Shown: positions 47,601 to 56,242, counted from the stretch's first letter. The stretch: DNA of 64,000 bases from Mytilisepta virgata (GCA_028015205.1 CM051508.1:10930001-10994000); one strand, 5' to 3'. Program-made: numbers and translations. Notes: generated from the sequence alone by a model not told the origin.

Positions 47601-50600
47601 CCGATTTTTGGACATGACCTCATTTTCGCAAATATAATGATTGCTTTATAAAGTCGCATATTGCTTGCAAAAGTTCAAATTCGGGAGATAAAATATTTCT
47701 AAGTTTATCTAGTGGTTGATTTTGGACAAAATTTGGCTTTATTTTATTAATTTCTGAGAATAATTGATCCCCTTAAACTTGTATTTTGTTTACATTTAAA
47801 AAAGAAATGATATTCATCATCAATGTCATCTTTACAAATTTGACAGAATCTGCTTTCCCTCTGAGTATTCTTATGCCTTCCTAGTTCAATTTCTAAAATA
47901 TGATCACTTACACGAAATTTAGTTTATTTTTAAAAGTAAATAATCTTCAATTTTTATTTCTGATTTAAGTATACTATAAAGATATAAAGCTTATTTATTA
48001 CTTTTTCACTATGAATGTTATTTTTTTTTCTGAACCTTGTTTTTTAAAGTATGTTTTATTTTCTCAAAAGGTTTATCCAAATCTTCAAAATTTCCGAAAT
48101 GCTGAAAATGTACCTGCTCATATATGCAATTGATCAAAACATTATCCGTTTTGTCGTGATTGTATTGGCCGTTAAACATTTCCAATCTTTATTTGATTCT
48201 GAAATCGTAGGCACGATATGAAAATTCAGTAGCACGTCGGGCTTTAACAATCACGATATATATATATATATATATGATAGTCATCCGATAAAACTTTCAC
48301 CCACTGGTTTAAAGGGTAGGGTTTGACATATAATCTAGATTTGTTTGTTTCTTTTGGTTCATGAATATGTAAATTAATGTGTGTTTGTGTATTCTACTCC
48401 TAAGTGCCAATGTATTCTTACGAAAAAGTGTCAATGTATTCTTATGAAAAAAAAAGAAGTTGAAGGGAAGAAGTTGATAATTGTATTTTCATCCGAACTA
48501 AATTTGCGAAATAGTTCAAAATTACTAAACAGACTGGACTGCAAAATTCCAAAAACAATCGAAATCATAATACATTGCCTGAAACAGTTGACGTTGTTAT
48601 ATCAATGGGATTCCAAAATCGCCAAAAGAGTCAAACGTTTATACGAATGGGACTATAATGACGTTTGCAAAATACCATTTTAAATGTATGTAAACATTTC
48701 AGATCCTTGTCGCCATTCTCCGGATGGATTTTCATACGGGATGAAGAACCAGGGATGTAGAGCATACTGGCTCTGCGTTAACGGACACAGTGTCGGTTCC
48801 TGTTGTGCAGCTGGTTCCTATTACGTAGAAGGAATGGGCTGTATGAGAGGAATGGCGTGCAAGGAACCATGTCCTCCTGAAGGTGGCATATTACTAACAC
48901 GTAAGTAATCCTCTACGATAAGAGTTTCAGTTCTTTGAAAATAGCCAGACAGTGGTACAGGTCTTAGCTAAATTTCATTAAGGATGTTCGCTGGTCATGT
49001 TTTGGTCTTTTTGTCAGATTTTCGGAATCCTCGGGTTTTATCCATTTCTTAAACATGAAATTTTTTGCCCATGACCCCCAACTTTTTCTTTTATAATTCA
49101 ATCATATATACCTTAAAATGGTATTTGACAAAATGTTATGAAATCCTTTTTATTTTTTCATACATTTTTGAGAGAATGAAAATCCAGAGAAAACCCATTT
49201 ATGAAAATTTTCAAGGCCTTATAGCTCTAAAATGAGCACATAAACCCATATTTTTTTTCTTGCTTATTTGTTTACTATTCATATGTTCTCTCAAACTAAA
49301 ACACCTATTTCCTATTAGACCAGCGATCATCCTTATAGAGTTTTACCGAATGGACTTTAGCATTTAGTGCGTGATCCTAATTTTAAATGTAGATTGTCTT
49401 GTGTTTAATATTTATTAATTAAAAGCACCTAAAATACTTTTTTTAGAGACTATGGTTATCATCTAGTGAAATTTGAAACATTCAATTTCGTAATTGATCT
49501 TCATATAATTTCATGTATTCATAAGATAAAGGTAAAAATACATACTTTTATATATCATGGTAATATATTTTATACTTTACTTGGTATGATGGAATATGAC
49601 GCTTACTGTCCCCGAGGCATCGACTATTGCCTCGAAATTTACTACTTTCGGAATATCCAGCCAGTAAGTGTTGTATTATACCGAAGTCCAATATGGCTAG
49701 CCAAGGACCAATAACTAAGCCAATATGGTAAACCTTCCGCAATTATACCTTTATTGACTAACCAGTCCAATATGTCATATTGACTAGTCCAATACGGCAT
49801 ATTGGACGGGTATGTGTCGTATTGGCGTACATTGACATTCTGTATTGTATGGACAGGTTTTATCATAATTAGGCTTATATTCTATTGTTAGTCAATAATA
49901 ATGACTATCGATGGTAGTGGAAACGACATTGACCGGTCAATATAGAAAAAATGTACTGAAGTATAATAATTCTTAATGCGTTGTATTTTTGACAGCTGAT
50001 TGCAGTAAAGAACAGCATTGGGATGAACGCTACTACATAGAAAAAGTTCCGTATTACGGAAAGATAGTCCGACCATGCCCACCTGGAACTGTTTTCTCAA
50101 AGAATTATTGCCACTGTATTGTAGATATTAATGGACTGATACCAATTCTTCCAGGAGGTAAGGGCAATTAAAAAAAGACATCAAAGCAACCGACGCCAAG
50201 TCAGCGAATTTCCTCAGGAGATATTTTTACAAAACATCTTAGACAAAGTTTCAGGCACAATTTTTTATAAAATTATCAGGAATTATCAACGAATTTATGT
50301 CTAAGAATTTTTGGCTAATTTCTTAATTATGGATTTTAAAAATATAGCTTAGGGTTTTCAGTAAAGTTTCTCACGTTAATGATCTCACTGAAAACTTGGT
50401 GCAATATAAATATAATTATGGGTACACAAAGCTTGCCGTTATCTATGATCTATGGTCGACTGGATATATAAATTTGGTAATTTTAGTTCATAGGTCATCT
50501 TTTTCTTTATTTGTAGATAAATGTAGGCCAAGTGGTCATTTTAACTTTGATGTTGATATGAAGGACAAATCTGGGTCAAATATACCTACCTCATACCTCA

Positions 50601-53600
50601 ACGTCGGGAGAACAAGATATGGCACTGCACATTTCAGAGGAAACAGCGAAATGAATCTTTGGAAAAATACCAACGTTGATTTCAGTAATAAACTTGTTAT
50701 ACGATTCAAATTTAAATTTGACAGATGGACAGATCGTTTTGATTATGGCGGCGTGATGGTTGATATGGGAAAAGGTGGCGATGTTCACTGGAAATATGAC
50801 ATCCAGTCTGGTTGGTCGAGAAATGTTACGGTGGGAAGTGGTTGGGACATCCGGAAGTTGGTGAAACTATTCCGAACTCTAATAAATTCCCGGACGGAAC
50901 ACGAAATGAAACAGAGCATGTGGAAAGTTGCAAATTCTATGGATTTTAAGACTCTCTTGTATCAGCTTGGATTCGTTCCTGACACGTCAAGTGGAATGCA
51001 GATTTTGAGAATAATGTTGAACGGAAATGGAGCTAACTTCTTACAACAGATAGTTACCGCATTAGAAAAGCAAAAGACTGCTTACGATATGAGAGTTACA
51101 CTAAAACAACTTCTTTCTCGACCAGAAATGAGGACATGGATTCTACAAAATACTGGACCTGAAAATATTGCAATAACAATGAAAAACTGGAGACTTTTCC
51201 TTGAATCTTTAGTTATACCAGAAAGCGATTGGAAAACAGGAGAGTATACTTGGTATAAGCCAAACGATAAAATTGGTACTGGAACAATGTCCTCCATTGC
51301 AATAATTGCAGACTTATGGAGGACTTTTGTACGCATGATGGGAATGGATAGTGCTCCTTGGAACGACATTCTACGCATAACCTTAGGCAATGCCTTTATA
51401 GGGGAGGGTGGCCGAATTGATGTTGAATTCATCAATGAAATGAAAAATGTGTTAGGCAGAAACACCACTATTTTAAATCAGTGGCACGAATTTTTGCGAG
51501 GAAAGAACCAAATTTTTAATCTAGACAACAAAAATCCAATAGCAAAATGGTGGGAAAAATTTTTCTCTACAAAACCACTTCCATCTATTCCAGGCGTAGA
51601 CAGTTCTCAGTCTGTTGGTGTAATAGCTGATCTGTGGCGGAAGTTTATCCATGAGGCTCAGCTTCCGTTCGAAACATGGGGTCCAAAACTGACATGGACC
51701 TTTGGCGGACCAGACGCTACTGAGGAAGACTTATTCAAAGAAATTGAAATTGTTCTTTCTGATAATAATTTAAGAAACAAATGGAGGAATTTCATCCAAG
51801 CTCACTATTCCGGAACAGGTCCCGGAACTACTGAATCTCACCTTTGGAAACCCGGAAGGAAAGGTGAACTGTTTTGGAAGATAATTTTTGGACAGGGTCC
51901 GGACATTCAGATTGGTGGACAAGGAACAACAGGACAGGTATCTGTTGCTATTACAAAACTCGCAGATCTTTGGAGAACATTTATTACAAGTATGAATCTT
52001 AAAGGACCAAAGTGGAAAAATTTGTTAACATGGAGTAATACCTATAAACCCGGCCAAAAGATAGACGTTAAAAGCCTCTTACACGAAATCAAACAAGTTG
52101 TAATGGCTGATAACAATATTGATACCGCTTGGCTGAAATTCCTTCAAAACAACGGAGTTGACGCATCCTGGTTTATCAGAATACTTTTCTCAGAACAGGG
52201 AGGACCATTTGATGAAAATTGGGTCTACTGGTACCTGTATCGTAATAAAGATTATTCCTCTACTGGTTTTAACAACATAAGTACCAGTATCCCATCGACA
52301 GACAAATCAGTCATAATTGATTTATGGAGAAAGTTTATATCACAATCCATGTTAGGACCAGAATGGAATGGAATGTTAGTATGGACTCTTGGTAGCGGTA
52401 GCAGAGGCGGCGCCGGAGAATACATGGAGTGGATATACGAATTAATATCTGTATTAAGCAATACCGAAATGAGAGGAAGATGGATAAATTTCCTTAATTC
52501 CAAAAATGTTGGAAACGAATGGATAAATTGGTTTAGGGTCATATCCGGAGATTCTAGTACCACAGGAGGCGGCTGGGGAGTTGATAATTCCGGTCTGTCA
52601 CTAATAATGCAATTATGGACAAAGTTTGTTGCAACCCTCAATCTTAGTGGTAATAATTGGAATAAAATGTTGATTTGGACACTAGGTGGCGGTTTAACAG
52701 ACAGATACCTCGACTGGTCCAACGAAGTCGTTTCTGTCCTTCAGAATACCACGATCCGTGATATGTGGTTTAAATTCTTACACCAAAGTGACGCTGGAGG
52801 TATCTGGATCAATTGGTTTAGAATGATACTGGATGTAAAGGGTACTTCCTCTTCCGGTGGAAACTGGATGTGGCATTATATAAGTACTGGAATGACCGTA
52901 CCACTAGATGCCCTTGCCAATCTTTGGATACAGTTTGTTTACGACAGAAATCTTGGATATGGTCAATGGGCAGATAGTTTATGGTGGACATTAAATGTTA
53001 TACCTGGTGCAATAACTGCGGATGAATATGTCCACCTATTTAATGAAATGACTATACTTATGATGGATGAGTATGTCCGAAATGAATGGATAAACTTCCT
53101 ACAAGGCCACGATATCACAGCATCTTGGAGTTCAGCTGGTAAGCTTATTTGACAAAACGTAAAGATGTTAGCTGTTCATAATTTTATTCTCGATTAATCA
53201 AATTAAATTAAATTACATATGTAATCCGTGTTATTTTGAAACTTTTCGGTACAAATGTATTTTGACTAAAGAAACTGATAAAAATCTTTATTCGGTCTTT
53301 GCAAGGGTCTAATCAATATATTAGTTGAGTATATCTTCATTATAAGGGGGTCATACATGGTGTATATGGACAAGTGCAAACGAGAAATAAAAATGTCATT
53401 CACGATGACCGATGAAAAATTAAAAAAAATGGCTTACACGTTGTATTTTGATCAATTTGCACGAAAAACTCCCAAAAACGATCTATCAGCATGGTTACGC
53501 GGGAAATAAAAACGTTGCACGAAATAAGCCCTGTACCACCCTATTATAACACTTGTATACACTTTGATACCGTTATTCCTGGGTATGGAGCACAAACTTA

Positions 53601-56021
53601 AAATATTTTTGACCGCCGATATCACAAATTGTCCACCGGAAGCGGAAGTATAAGGAACTCTGATACTAAATTTGCATCGAACAGTTAGCATTTCTGAACC
53701 TTAATGACTTTCGGTCAAAACCAAAATCAGTAAAGAAATTAATTTTCGGAGGGGATGATAAATTGTTCAAAATAAAGGATTACATTAAAAAAGTATAAAA
53801 AAGGCTTTATGTAATAAACAACACACTCACTCAGTGAACAAAATTCAAACACAACAGATATTATATCCAAATATGTTAATTTAAGAAATTTAACTATACA
53901 ATTTAATTTTTTCAATATAAAAATGGATAATGATACATGTATTATTTAACAACAGGTGGTGGCATGGCGGGAGCTGGATCTGCAGAATCAATCGACGCCA
54001 TTTTGAATAGTTTGGCAGGAGGAACGAGTTCCGGGTCTTATGGAAGCAGTGGAAGCACTAGTTCCGGTGGAAGTGACTTTTTCTGGCCCGTTGACTGGGA
54101 TTTTGATGGAGGATTTTCAAGGAAACGAAGATCAGTTGGTAGACAAAGACGTGCCGTCGTTAATAAATTGGCACATATTCCACTTTTGTCAAATTGTGGT
54201 ACAAACGGCAGACCATCCATTTCTATCACGGCGAATGAACAAAATGTTAAAATGGCTCTAATGACACAAGGTGCACCAGCAGAACTAGAGATTCCATTAG
54301 TAAGTGGATAGAAGAATATCCGCAAAGCCTATAATCAGTTTTGTTGTTTTGATTTTAACTATAAATAGATATAATAAAACGCTGTAGTTGACCCGTCTGT
54401 TATCATAATATGAGTATCACACGCTGGTAACATGAAGTTTTGGCGTTTATAATCTTTTGGTCAACTTTGATTGAATTGTTAAAAGATATATCAATTTGCA
54501 AGAAATATCTTGAATAATCTTCTTAAACCAGAGCTAATTAAATGACGTCTACTAATCCCCCTATTTTTTTCGACACTAAAGCAAATGCTAAACGTACGAA
54601 AACAGTTTTAAGATGCCAGAAATCAATGGGGCAGGTATTATAACCACATCTATCTAGTATGAACATGTGTCCATACATGTATGTGGTGTTCTGAATCTAA
54701 AGGAACATCAACATAATTAGCAATAGTTACATCTTCCTTGAAATTTATAGAAATGTGTATTTTTTAAAGGTTCAGGGATGGAATGAAGTTACTATGGTAT
54801 ATGATGGCAAAAATCTTCATGGAACTGTTCAAAACTGGCGTGGAAAGCAGCTTCGCAAACAGCCGCTAACAGGTAAACCATGTTCATTTCAATATAGACT
54901 CTTTACGATTTATACAAGTTCTCTGATATTTCAAAATATTCTAGAAACTCATGAGAAAATGGCAAGAATGTTTGTTTTAATTATTTTGGTAATCTCTGCC
55001 TGATCCACTCTAGGTACCAGTTTAAATAGTTTTTCCATAAAAGTGTTTCCTCTTAGTGGCACAAATAAAGTTAGATGACATGGCAAACTTCCGTATGCTT
55101 TACTGGAATCAACGGACAAACTATTTGAAACGTGTTACCAGTAACGTGAGTGGATGATAGAACTTTAAATTCTGATCGAGTTCCCTTAAGGTGGTACCCA
55201 AGACTACAGGGAGATAACTCTTAGAAATCACCAGAGTGTTTTAATCAAATTGAATAAGTAAAGAGAAATTAAGCTTCTCTATGATAAAAAGATAAAACTT
55301 GATGTTTGCCAAACTACTATATATTCAATGAAATTATTCCCGTGAAGTGTGAAATTCTATTTACTAAAAAAATAAACATTTATGTCAACAGGTCAAAGTA
55401 AATATTTCCTAAAAATTTTAAGAAAATTAACCGAGCCAAATTTATTTTAGTCAAGGTCTTGGATACCACCTTAACCAGAGTCTATTGCTAGAATATAAGT
55501 CTTAAATAAATTATCTTGTATTTTAAAGGAAATGTTGCCCAGAGACGTGGTTTGACGTTTGGAGCATGTGGCAAAGAACAAAAGTTCAAAGGTCAACTTG
55601 ACGACGTAAGTAAACTATCATATCATATGTCTTTTCTGTTATTCAAGTAGATTGCTTCAAGGTGGAAGTTTTCAGATTTACAAAATTTGGAATTAAACTC
55701 CGCTATTGGTATAAGACTATTTTCATACAGTTTCATTTCTATATTTTTCTTCTGTTATTTCGATTTTCTTTCGGAGAAAAAATCAATATGAAGTTGTTGC
55801 TATTGTAATCAGTGTATTGGCAAATTCATACGATCATTTCTAGGTTGTCTGCTCACTACATTTAATTTTTTTTATTTTTTTTAACAGCACTGTTTATAGT
55901 TATTCTTTTTACCATAAAAACAAACTTCGAAATCTTTTGTGATTAAAATAACTGTATGTCTCTATTTCAGATTCTGATATATAAATGTGTCCCGAAAGCA
56001 TTGGAGAAAGAATTACGCTGA
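28581..56021 (+). CDS. BMSP: BMSP/Pif-like shell matrix protein precursor, 19 coding exons
   Basis: Exons: 28581-28641, 31806-32360, 34777-34854, 35869-36420, 37331-37396, 38116-38673, 42143-42202, 42961-43230, 43526-43585, 44487-44711, 45610-45642, 46364-46555, 48703-48900, 49996-50157, 50517-53138, 53956-54299, 54770-54872, 55529-55605, 55971-56021. Total 6267 bases, 2088 residues, no internal stop. Order: signal peptide (1-20), four VWA domains (about 21-205, 232-415, 438-623, 644-828) joined by Thr-rich linkers, two type-2 chitin-binding domains (840-969), a third Cys module (970-1023), the first half of a laminin-G-like fold, about 850 residues of Trp-rich repeats, two furin-type sites, then the second half of the fold. 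Four tandem VWA domains plus chitin binding is the published BMSP architecture; Pif shares VWA, chitin-binding and laminin-G parts. Expected role: secreted, chitin- and calcium-carbonate-associated organic matrix of the shell. Confidence 0.8.
28861..29225 (-). mobile_element. tRNA-derived SINE, minus strand
   Basis: Same family as 5733-6090 read in reverse: the (GATG)n tail at the left, CAGGACGAGAACATGTTGAT in the body, and a box B and CCACCGAGGCGG head at the right. It lies in intron 1 of the BMSP-like gene. Confidence 0.8.
29591..29685. repeat. (TTTA)n microsatellite with T and G runs
   Basis: About 13 TTTA units, then ATT units, 18 T and 11 G. In intron 1 of the BMSP-like gene. Confidence 0.9.
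30222..30512 (+). mobile_element. tRNA-derived SINE, second family
   Basis: Head GTGCGCCGTGGTGTAGTGGT with box-A-like GTGGTTAGCCC and box-B-like TTCAATTCCCGTTC. The body contains GGATGGGGACCAAAAGGAG and the end AGATTAGCATAAGTTGGTAT. The 3' part matches pieces at 756-792 and 1232-1305. In intron 1 of the BMSP-like gene. Confidence 0.7.
30818..31217 (+). mobile_element. MITE with TTAAGGATG ends, copy 1
   Basis: Inverted ends TTAAGGATGCTCGCTGGTC and GACCAGCGATAATCCTTAA; about 400 bp. The interior starts ATGTTTTGGTCTTTTTGTCA and continues GATTTTCGGAATCCTCG. Near-identical copies are at 40532-40929 and 48978-49335, all in introns of this gene and in the same orientation. Confidence 0.8.
31806..32360 (+). 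CDS. BMSP: VWA domain 1 exon
   Basis: One whole VWA domain on one exon, phase 1 to phase 1. It has an intact metal-ion (MIDAS) set: LLDGSDSI (DxSxS), STNTAKG (Thr) and VITDGSS (Asp). A Cys near the start (NCYVPAD) and one at the end (MVCQ) probably close the domain by a disulfide. VWA domains of this type bind a divalent ion and protein ligands. Confidence 0.9.
33973..34232 (+). mobile_element. tRNA-derived SINE, third family
   Basis: Head GGCCTCGGTGGCCGAGTGGT resembles a Ser/Leu tRNA; box B is GAGTTCGAATCTCATC. The body has ACTCCGGCTTCCTCCACCAA and the end GGCGTAAAACCCCAACTAAA. The tRNA-like part has an oversized internal region and is followed by an unrelated body, so it is not a tRNA gene. 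Confidence 0.75.
34449..34535. repeat. Dispersed repeat related to 10651-10778
   Basis: Contains TTCGATATGGGCCGAGG and AATATGGATTAGGTCATGTA, matching the core of the inverted repeat near 10.7 kb. In intron 2 of the BMSP-like gene. Confidence 0.45.
34777..34854 (+). CDS. BMSP: Thr-rich linker exon 1
   Basis: Encodes VITTTTTSTTPRPIPTRP and following residues. The Thr/Pro richness suggests mucin-type O-glycosylation and an extended spacer. Phase 1 both sides, flanked by ATTTACAG and GTAAGA. Confidence 0.8.
34976..35069. repeat. 49-base tandem duplication
   Basis: TGGCAGGCTCAAGTTCTTGA followed by AGATATCACTAGCT(G/T)AGTT occurs twice with a 49-base period and almost no differences, so it is recent. 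Intronic. Confidence 0.85.
35869..36420 (+). CDS. BMSP: VWA domain 2 exon
   Basis: Complete VWA domain on one exon. MIDAS residues are intact: LIDGSDSI, GTNTALG and VITDGRS. Flanking Cys are in RICDVAGD and DRICQ. Good acceptor (GTTTTACAG) and donor (GTAAGT). Confidence 0.9.
36822..36929. repeat. Near-perfect inverted repeat, 44-base arms
   Basis: AATAATAGGTAGTTTCGTTT at 36822 runs to GTGGA at 36865. It is inverted at 36886-36929 with about one mismatch and a 20-base loop. A second, 12-base perfect pair (TTGCCTAATATT / AATATTAGGCAA) follows at about 37003-37057. Intronic. Confidence 0.8.
37331..37396 (+). CDS. BMSP: Thr-rich linker exon 2
   Basis: Encodes SITTTTSTTTTTPATITIPP. Acceptor TGTTGCAG, donor GTGAGT, phase 1 both sides. 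Same role as the other Thr-rich spacers. Confidence 0.8.
38116..38673 (+). CDS. BMSP: VWA domain 3 exon
   Basis: Complete VWA domain on one exon. MIDAS residues are intact: LLDGSDSI, GTNTAIA and IVTDGKS. Flanking Cys are in LICDVPAD and DLICQ. It reads as closely related to domains 1 and 2 in length and in the HVGIVVYST region. Confidence 0.9.
39281..39679. repeat. Nested inverted repeats
   Basis: Arms 39514-39560 and 39630-39679 pair over about 47 bases (GGATAAAGACAATACAAAGT against its inverse, and TCATTGTCGGAAA). An outer copy of CTTTATCCTGCAATC at 39284 also pairs with 39507-39522. Foldback element in intron 6. Confidence 0.7.
40532..40929 (+). mobile_element. MITE with TTAAGGATG ends, copy 2
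   Basis: Same family and orientation as 30818-31217. Its left end has lost about seven bases (AAGGATGGTCATG), while the right end ACCAGCGATCATCCTTAA is intact. In intron 6, before linker exon 3. Confidence 0.8.
42143..42202 (+). CDS. BMSP: Thr-rich linker exon 3
   Basis: Encodes VITTTPMISTTTSLPPTYPP. Acceptor TTCTTTTAG, donor GTAAGA, phase 1 both sides. Confidence 0.75.
42961..44711 (+). CDS. BMSP: VWA domain 4, degenerate, split over three exons
   Basis: Exons 42961-43230, 43526-43585 and 44487-44711 together encode one VWA domain of the same length as the others. The metal site is damaged. DxSxS has become HGSEN (in LTHGSENI) and the Thr position reads GANAAA; only the late Asp (VITDQTS) remains. 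The flanking Cys are kept (GCDLPAE, QQICE), so the fold is probably retained without metal binding. It is the only VWA here interrupted by introns. Confidence 0.85.
44762..45007. repeat. Foldback element with about 70-base arms
   Basis: Left arm 44762-44834 (CAAGTCAGGGTTTTG ... GACATCACACTTTCATATTT ... GCGG) is inverted in 44942-45007. Small mismatches and a loop of about 105 bases. Just downstream of the last VWA 4 exon. Confidence 0.7.
45131..45219 (+). repeat. 89-base dispersed direct repeat, copy 1
   Basis: ATATAATGATTGCTTTATAA through to GGTTGAT. It matches 47632-47720 with about four differences over 89 bases. AT-rich, function unknown. Confidence 0.8.
45610..45642 (+). CDS. BMSP: Short linker exon 4
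   Basis: 33 bases encoding VILKPTGDEIT between VWA 4 and the first chitin-binding domain. It is not Thr-rich like the other three linkers. Good acceptor (TTTTTCCAG) and donor (GTAAGT); skipping it keeps frame. Confidence 0.6.
45725..45880 (-). repeat. Dispersed repeat, partial copy of 59221-59540
   Basis: TTTAACCACTTCCCGGTGAT ... GGAGAAATTCCATAACTCAC ... CTGAAGGAGAATCTATA. It matches the inverse of 59221-59540 at both ends but lacks the central inverted part. Confidence 0.6.
46161..46198. repeat. (TTTG)n with G run
   Basis: About six GTTT units ending in a ten-base G run, in the intron before chitin-binding domain 1. Confidence 0.9.
46364..46555 (+). CDS. BMSP: Chitin-binding domain 1 (type 2, peritrophin-A-like)
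   Basis: Encodes a Cys-rich module with the family signature CTKYVQCW ... KKCPFGQFWDREALAC ... VKCPA, preceded by LCGGC. In this family the Cys pairs stabilise a small fold that binds chitin through aromatic residues (here Tyr, Trp and Phe). Phase 1 both sides. Confidence 0.85.
47632..47720 (+). repeat. 89-base dispersed direct repeat, copy 2
   Basis: See 45131-45219; same orientation, about 2.5 kb apart, on either side of chitin-binding exon 1. Confidence 0.8.
48256..48275. repeat. (AT)n microsatellite
   Basis: Ten AT units in the intron before chitin-binding domain 2. Confidence 0.9.
48703..48900 (+). CDS. BMSP: Chitin-binding domain 2 (type 2)
   Basis: Encodes DPCRHSPDGFSY ... GCRAYWLCVNGHS ... 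SCCAAGSYYVEGMGC ... ACKEPCPP, matching the spacing C...CxxYxxC...C.xG..Y....C. Aromatic residues needed for chitin contact are present. Phase 1 both sides, donor GTAAGT. Confidence 0.85.
48978..49335 (+). mobile_element. MITE with TTAAGGATG ends, copy 3
   Basis: Same family as 30818-31217 and 40532-40929. The left end TTAAGGATGTTCGCTGGTC is intact and the right end is ACCAGCGATCATCCTTA. Several short internal deletions make it about 40 bp shorter. Confidence 0.8.
49996..50157 (+). CDS. BMSP: Third Cys-containing module, chitin-binding-like
   Basis: Encodes PDCSKEQHWDERYYIEKV ... RPCPPGTVFSKNYCHC ... LPG. The CPPGTVFS...C part resembles the last half of a type-2 chitin-binding domain, but the middle Cys are missing, so binding is uncertain. 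Confidence 0.65.
50517..53138 (+). CDS. BMSP: Large exon: laminin-G N-half plus Trp-rich repeats
   Basis: 2622 bases without an intron. It starts DKCRPSGHFNFDVDMKDKSG and runs through LVIRFKFKFDRW and YGGVMVDMG, which reads as the first beta strands of a laminin-G/concanavalin-like domain. After about residue 1105 the sequence changes to a degenerate helical unit. Six repeats of about 80-120 residues follow, starting near 51296, 51613, 51944, 52310, 52601 and 52904. Each has (A/I)DLWRxF, an inner W, LxWT(L/F)G and a closing WxxF(L/I); Gly/Ser-rich spacers lie between. I know no named domain for this repeat. Upstream in-frame sequence to 50396 is intron read-through; the acceptor TTTGTAG at 50510-50516 sets the true start. 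Confidence 0.8.
53956..54299 (+). CDS. BMSP: Exon with Gly/Ser linker, furin sites and start of laminin-G C-half
   Basis: Starts in phase 1 and ends in phase 0. A Gly/Ser-rich stretch (GGTSSGSYGSSGSTSSGGSD) is followed by RKRR/S (54120-54131) and RQRR/A (54141-54152), both matching the furin consensus R-X-K/R-R. It then encodes PLLSNCGTNGRPSISITANE, which resumes the laminin-G fold. Processing here would split the precursor in two. Confidence 0.75.
54770..54872 (+). CDS. BMSP: Laminin-G C-half exon 2
   Basis: Encodes GWNEVTMVYDGKNLHGTV and following residues, the typical W-x-x-V-x-x-x-Y-D-G centre of laminin-G domains. Two in-frame acceptors are possible: after AAAG (54769, adding VQ) or after TTCAG (54775). 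The coordinate given uses the first. Confidence 0.7.
55186..55474 (-). mobile_element. MITE with TTAAGGTGGTACC ends, minus strand
   Basis: Opposite orientation to 12780-13049. Ends TTAAGGTGGTACC and GGATACCACCTTAA; interior ACAGGGAGATAACTCT and AACCGAGCCAAATTTATTTT. More diverged than the other two copies. In the intron before exon 18. Confidence 0.75.
55529..55605 (+). CDS. BMSP: Laminin-G C-half exon 3
   Basis: Encodes GNVAQRRGLTFGACGKEQKF then KGQLDD, donor GTAAGT in phase 0. GACGK...GQLDD matches the end of laminin-G domains (G-x-L-D-D). Confidence 0.7.
55971..56021 (+). CDS. BMSP: Last coding exon
   Basis: Acceptor CTATTTCAG; encodes ILIYKCVPKALEKELR and TGA. Joined to the previous exon it reads QLDDILIYKC, the last strand of the laminin-G fold with a Cys that could pair with an earlier one. 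Confidence 0.75.
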   Translation: MLIYKCVPKALEKELR

Positions 56022-56236
56022 GCGCTATAACGCTTTTCTTCCCATCATGCAATTGTTAATCAGTCCTGTCGGGCCGCCCATTGCAGGACATTTATCATTG
56101 AAGCATCATCGACTTAGAGATATATATGATAACCGACCTAATCGTTGAATAGGACATACCAGTCCTTTTTTGCTATGAACACAATAACTAGAAAATCCAT
56201 TGTAAAATTATTTGGTTGTTTATAATTTTATACATA

Positions 56237-56242
56237 AATAAA
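56237..56242 (+). terminator. Poly(A) signal of the BMSP-like gene
   Basis: AATAAA 216 bases after the stop codon, the first canonical signal downstream. Confidence 0.6.

Noticed and set aside
50396..50516. In-frame upstream extension of the large exon
   Set aside because: Low-quality intronic sequence; a good acceptor ends at 50516 and the phase fits the preceding exon exactly.
51082..52722. Minus-strand open frames opposite the Trp-rich repeats
   Set aside because: Antisense shadows of the repeat array; no initiation or splicing context.
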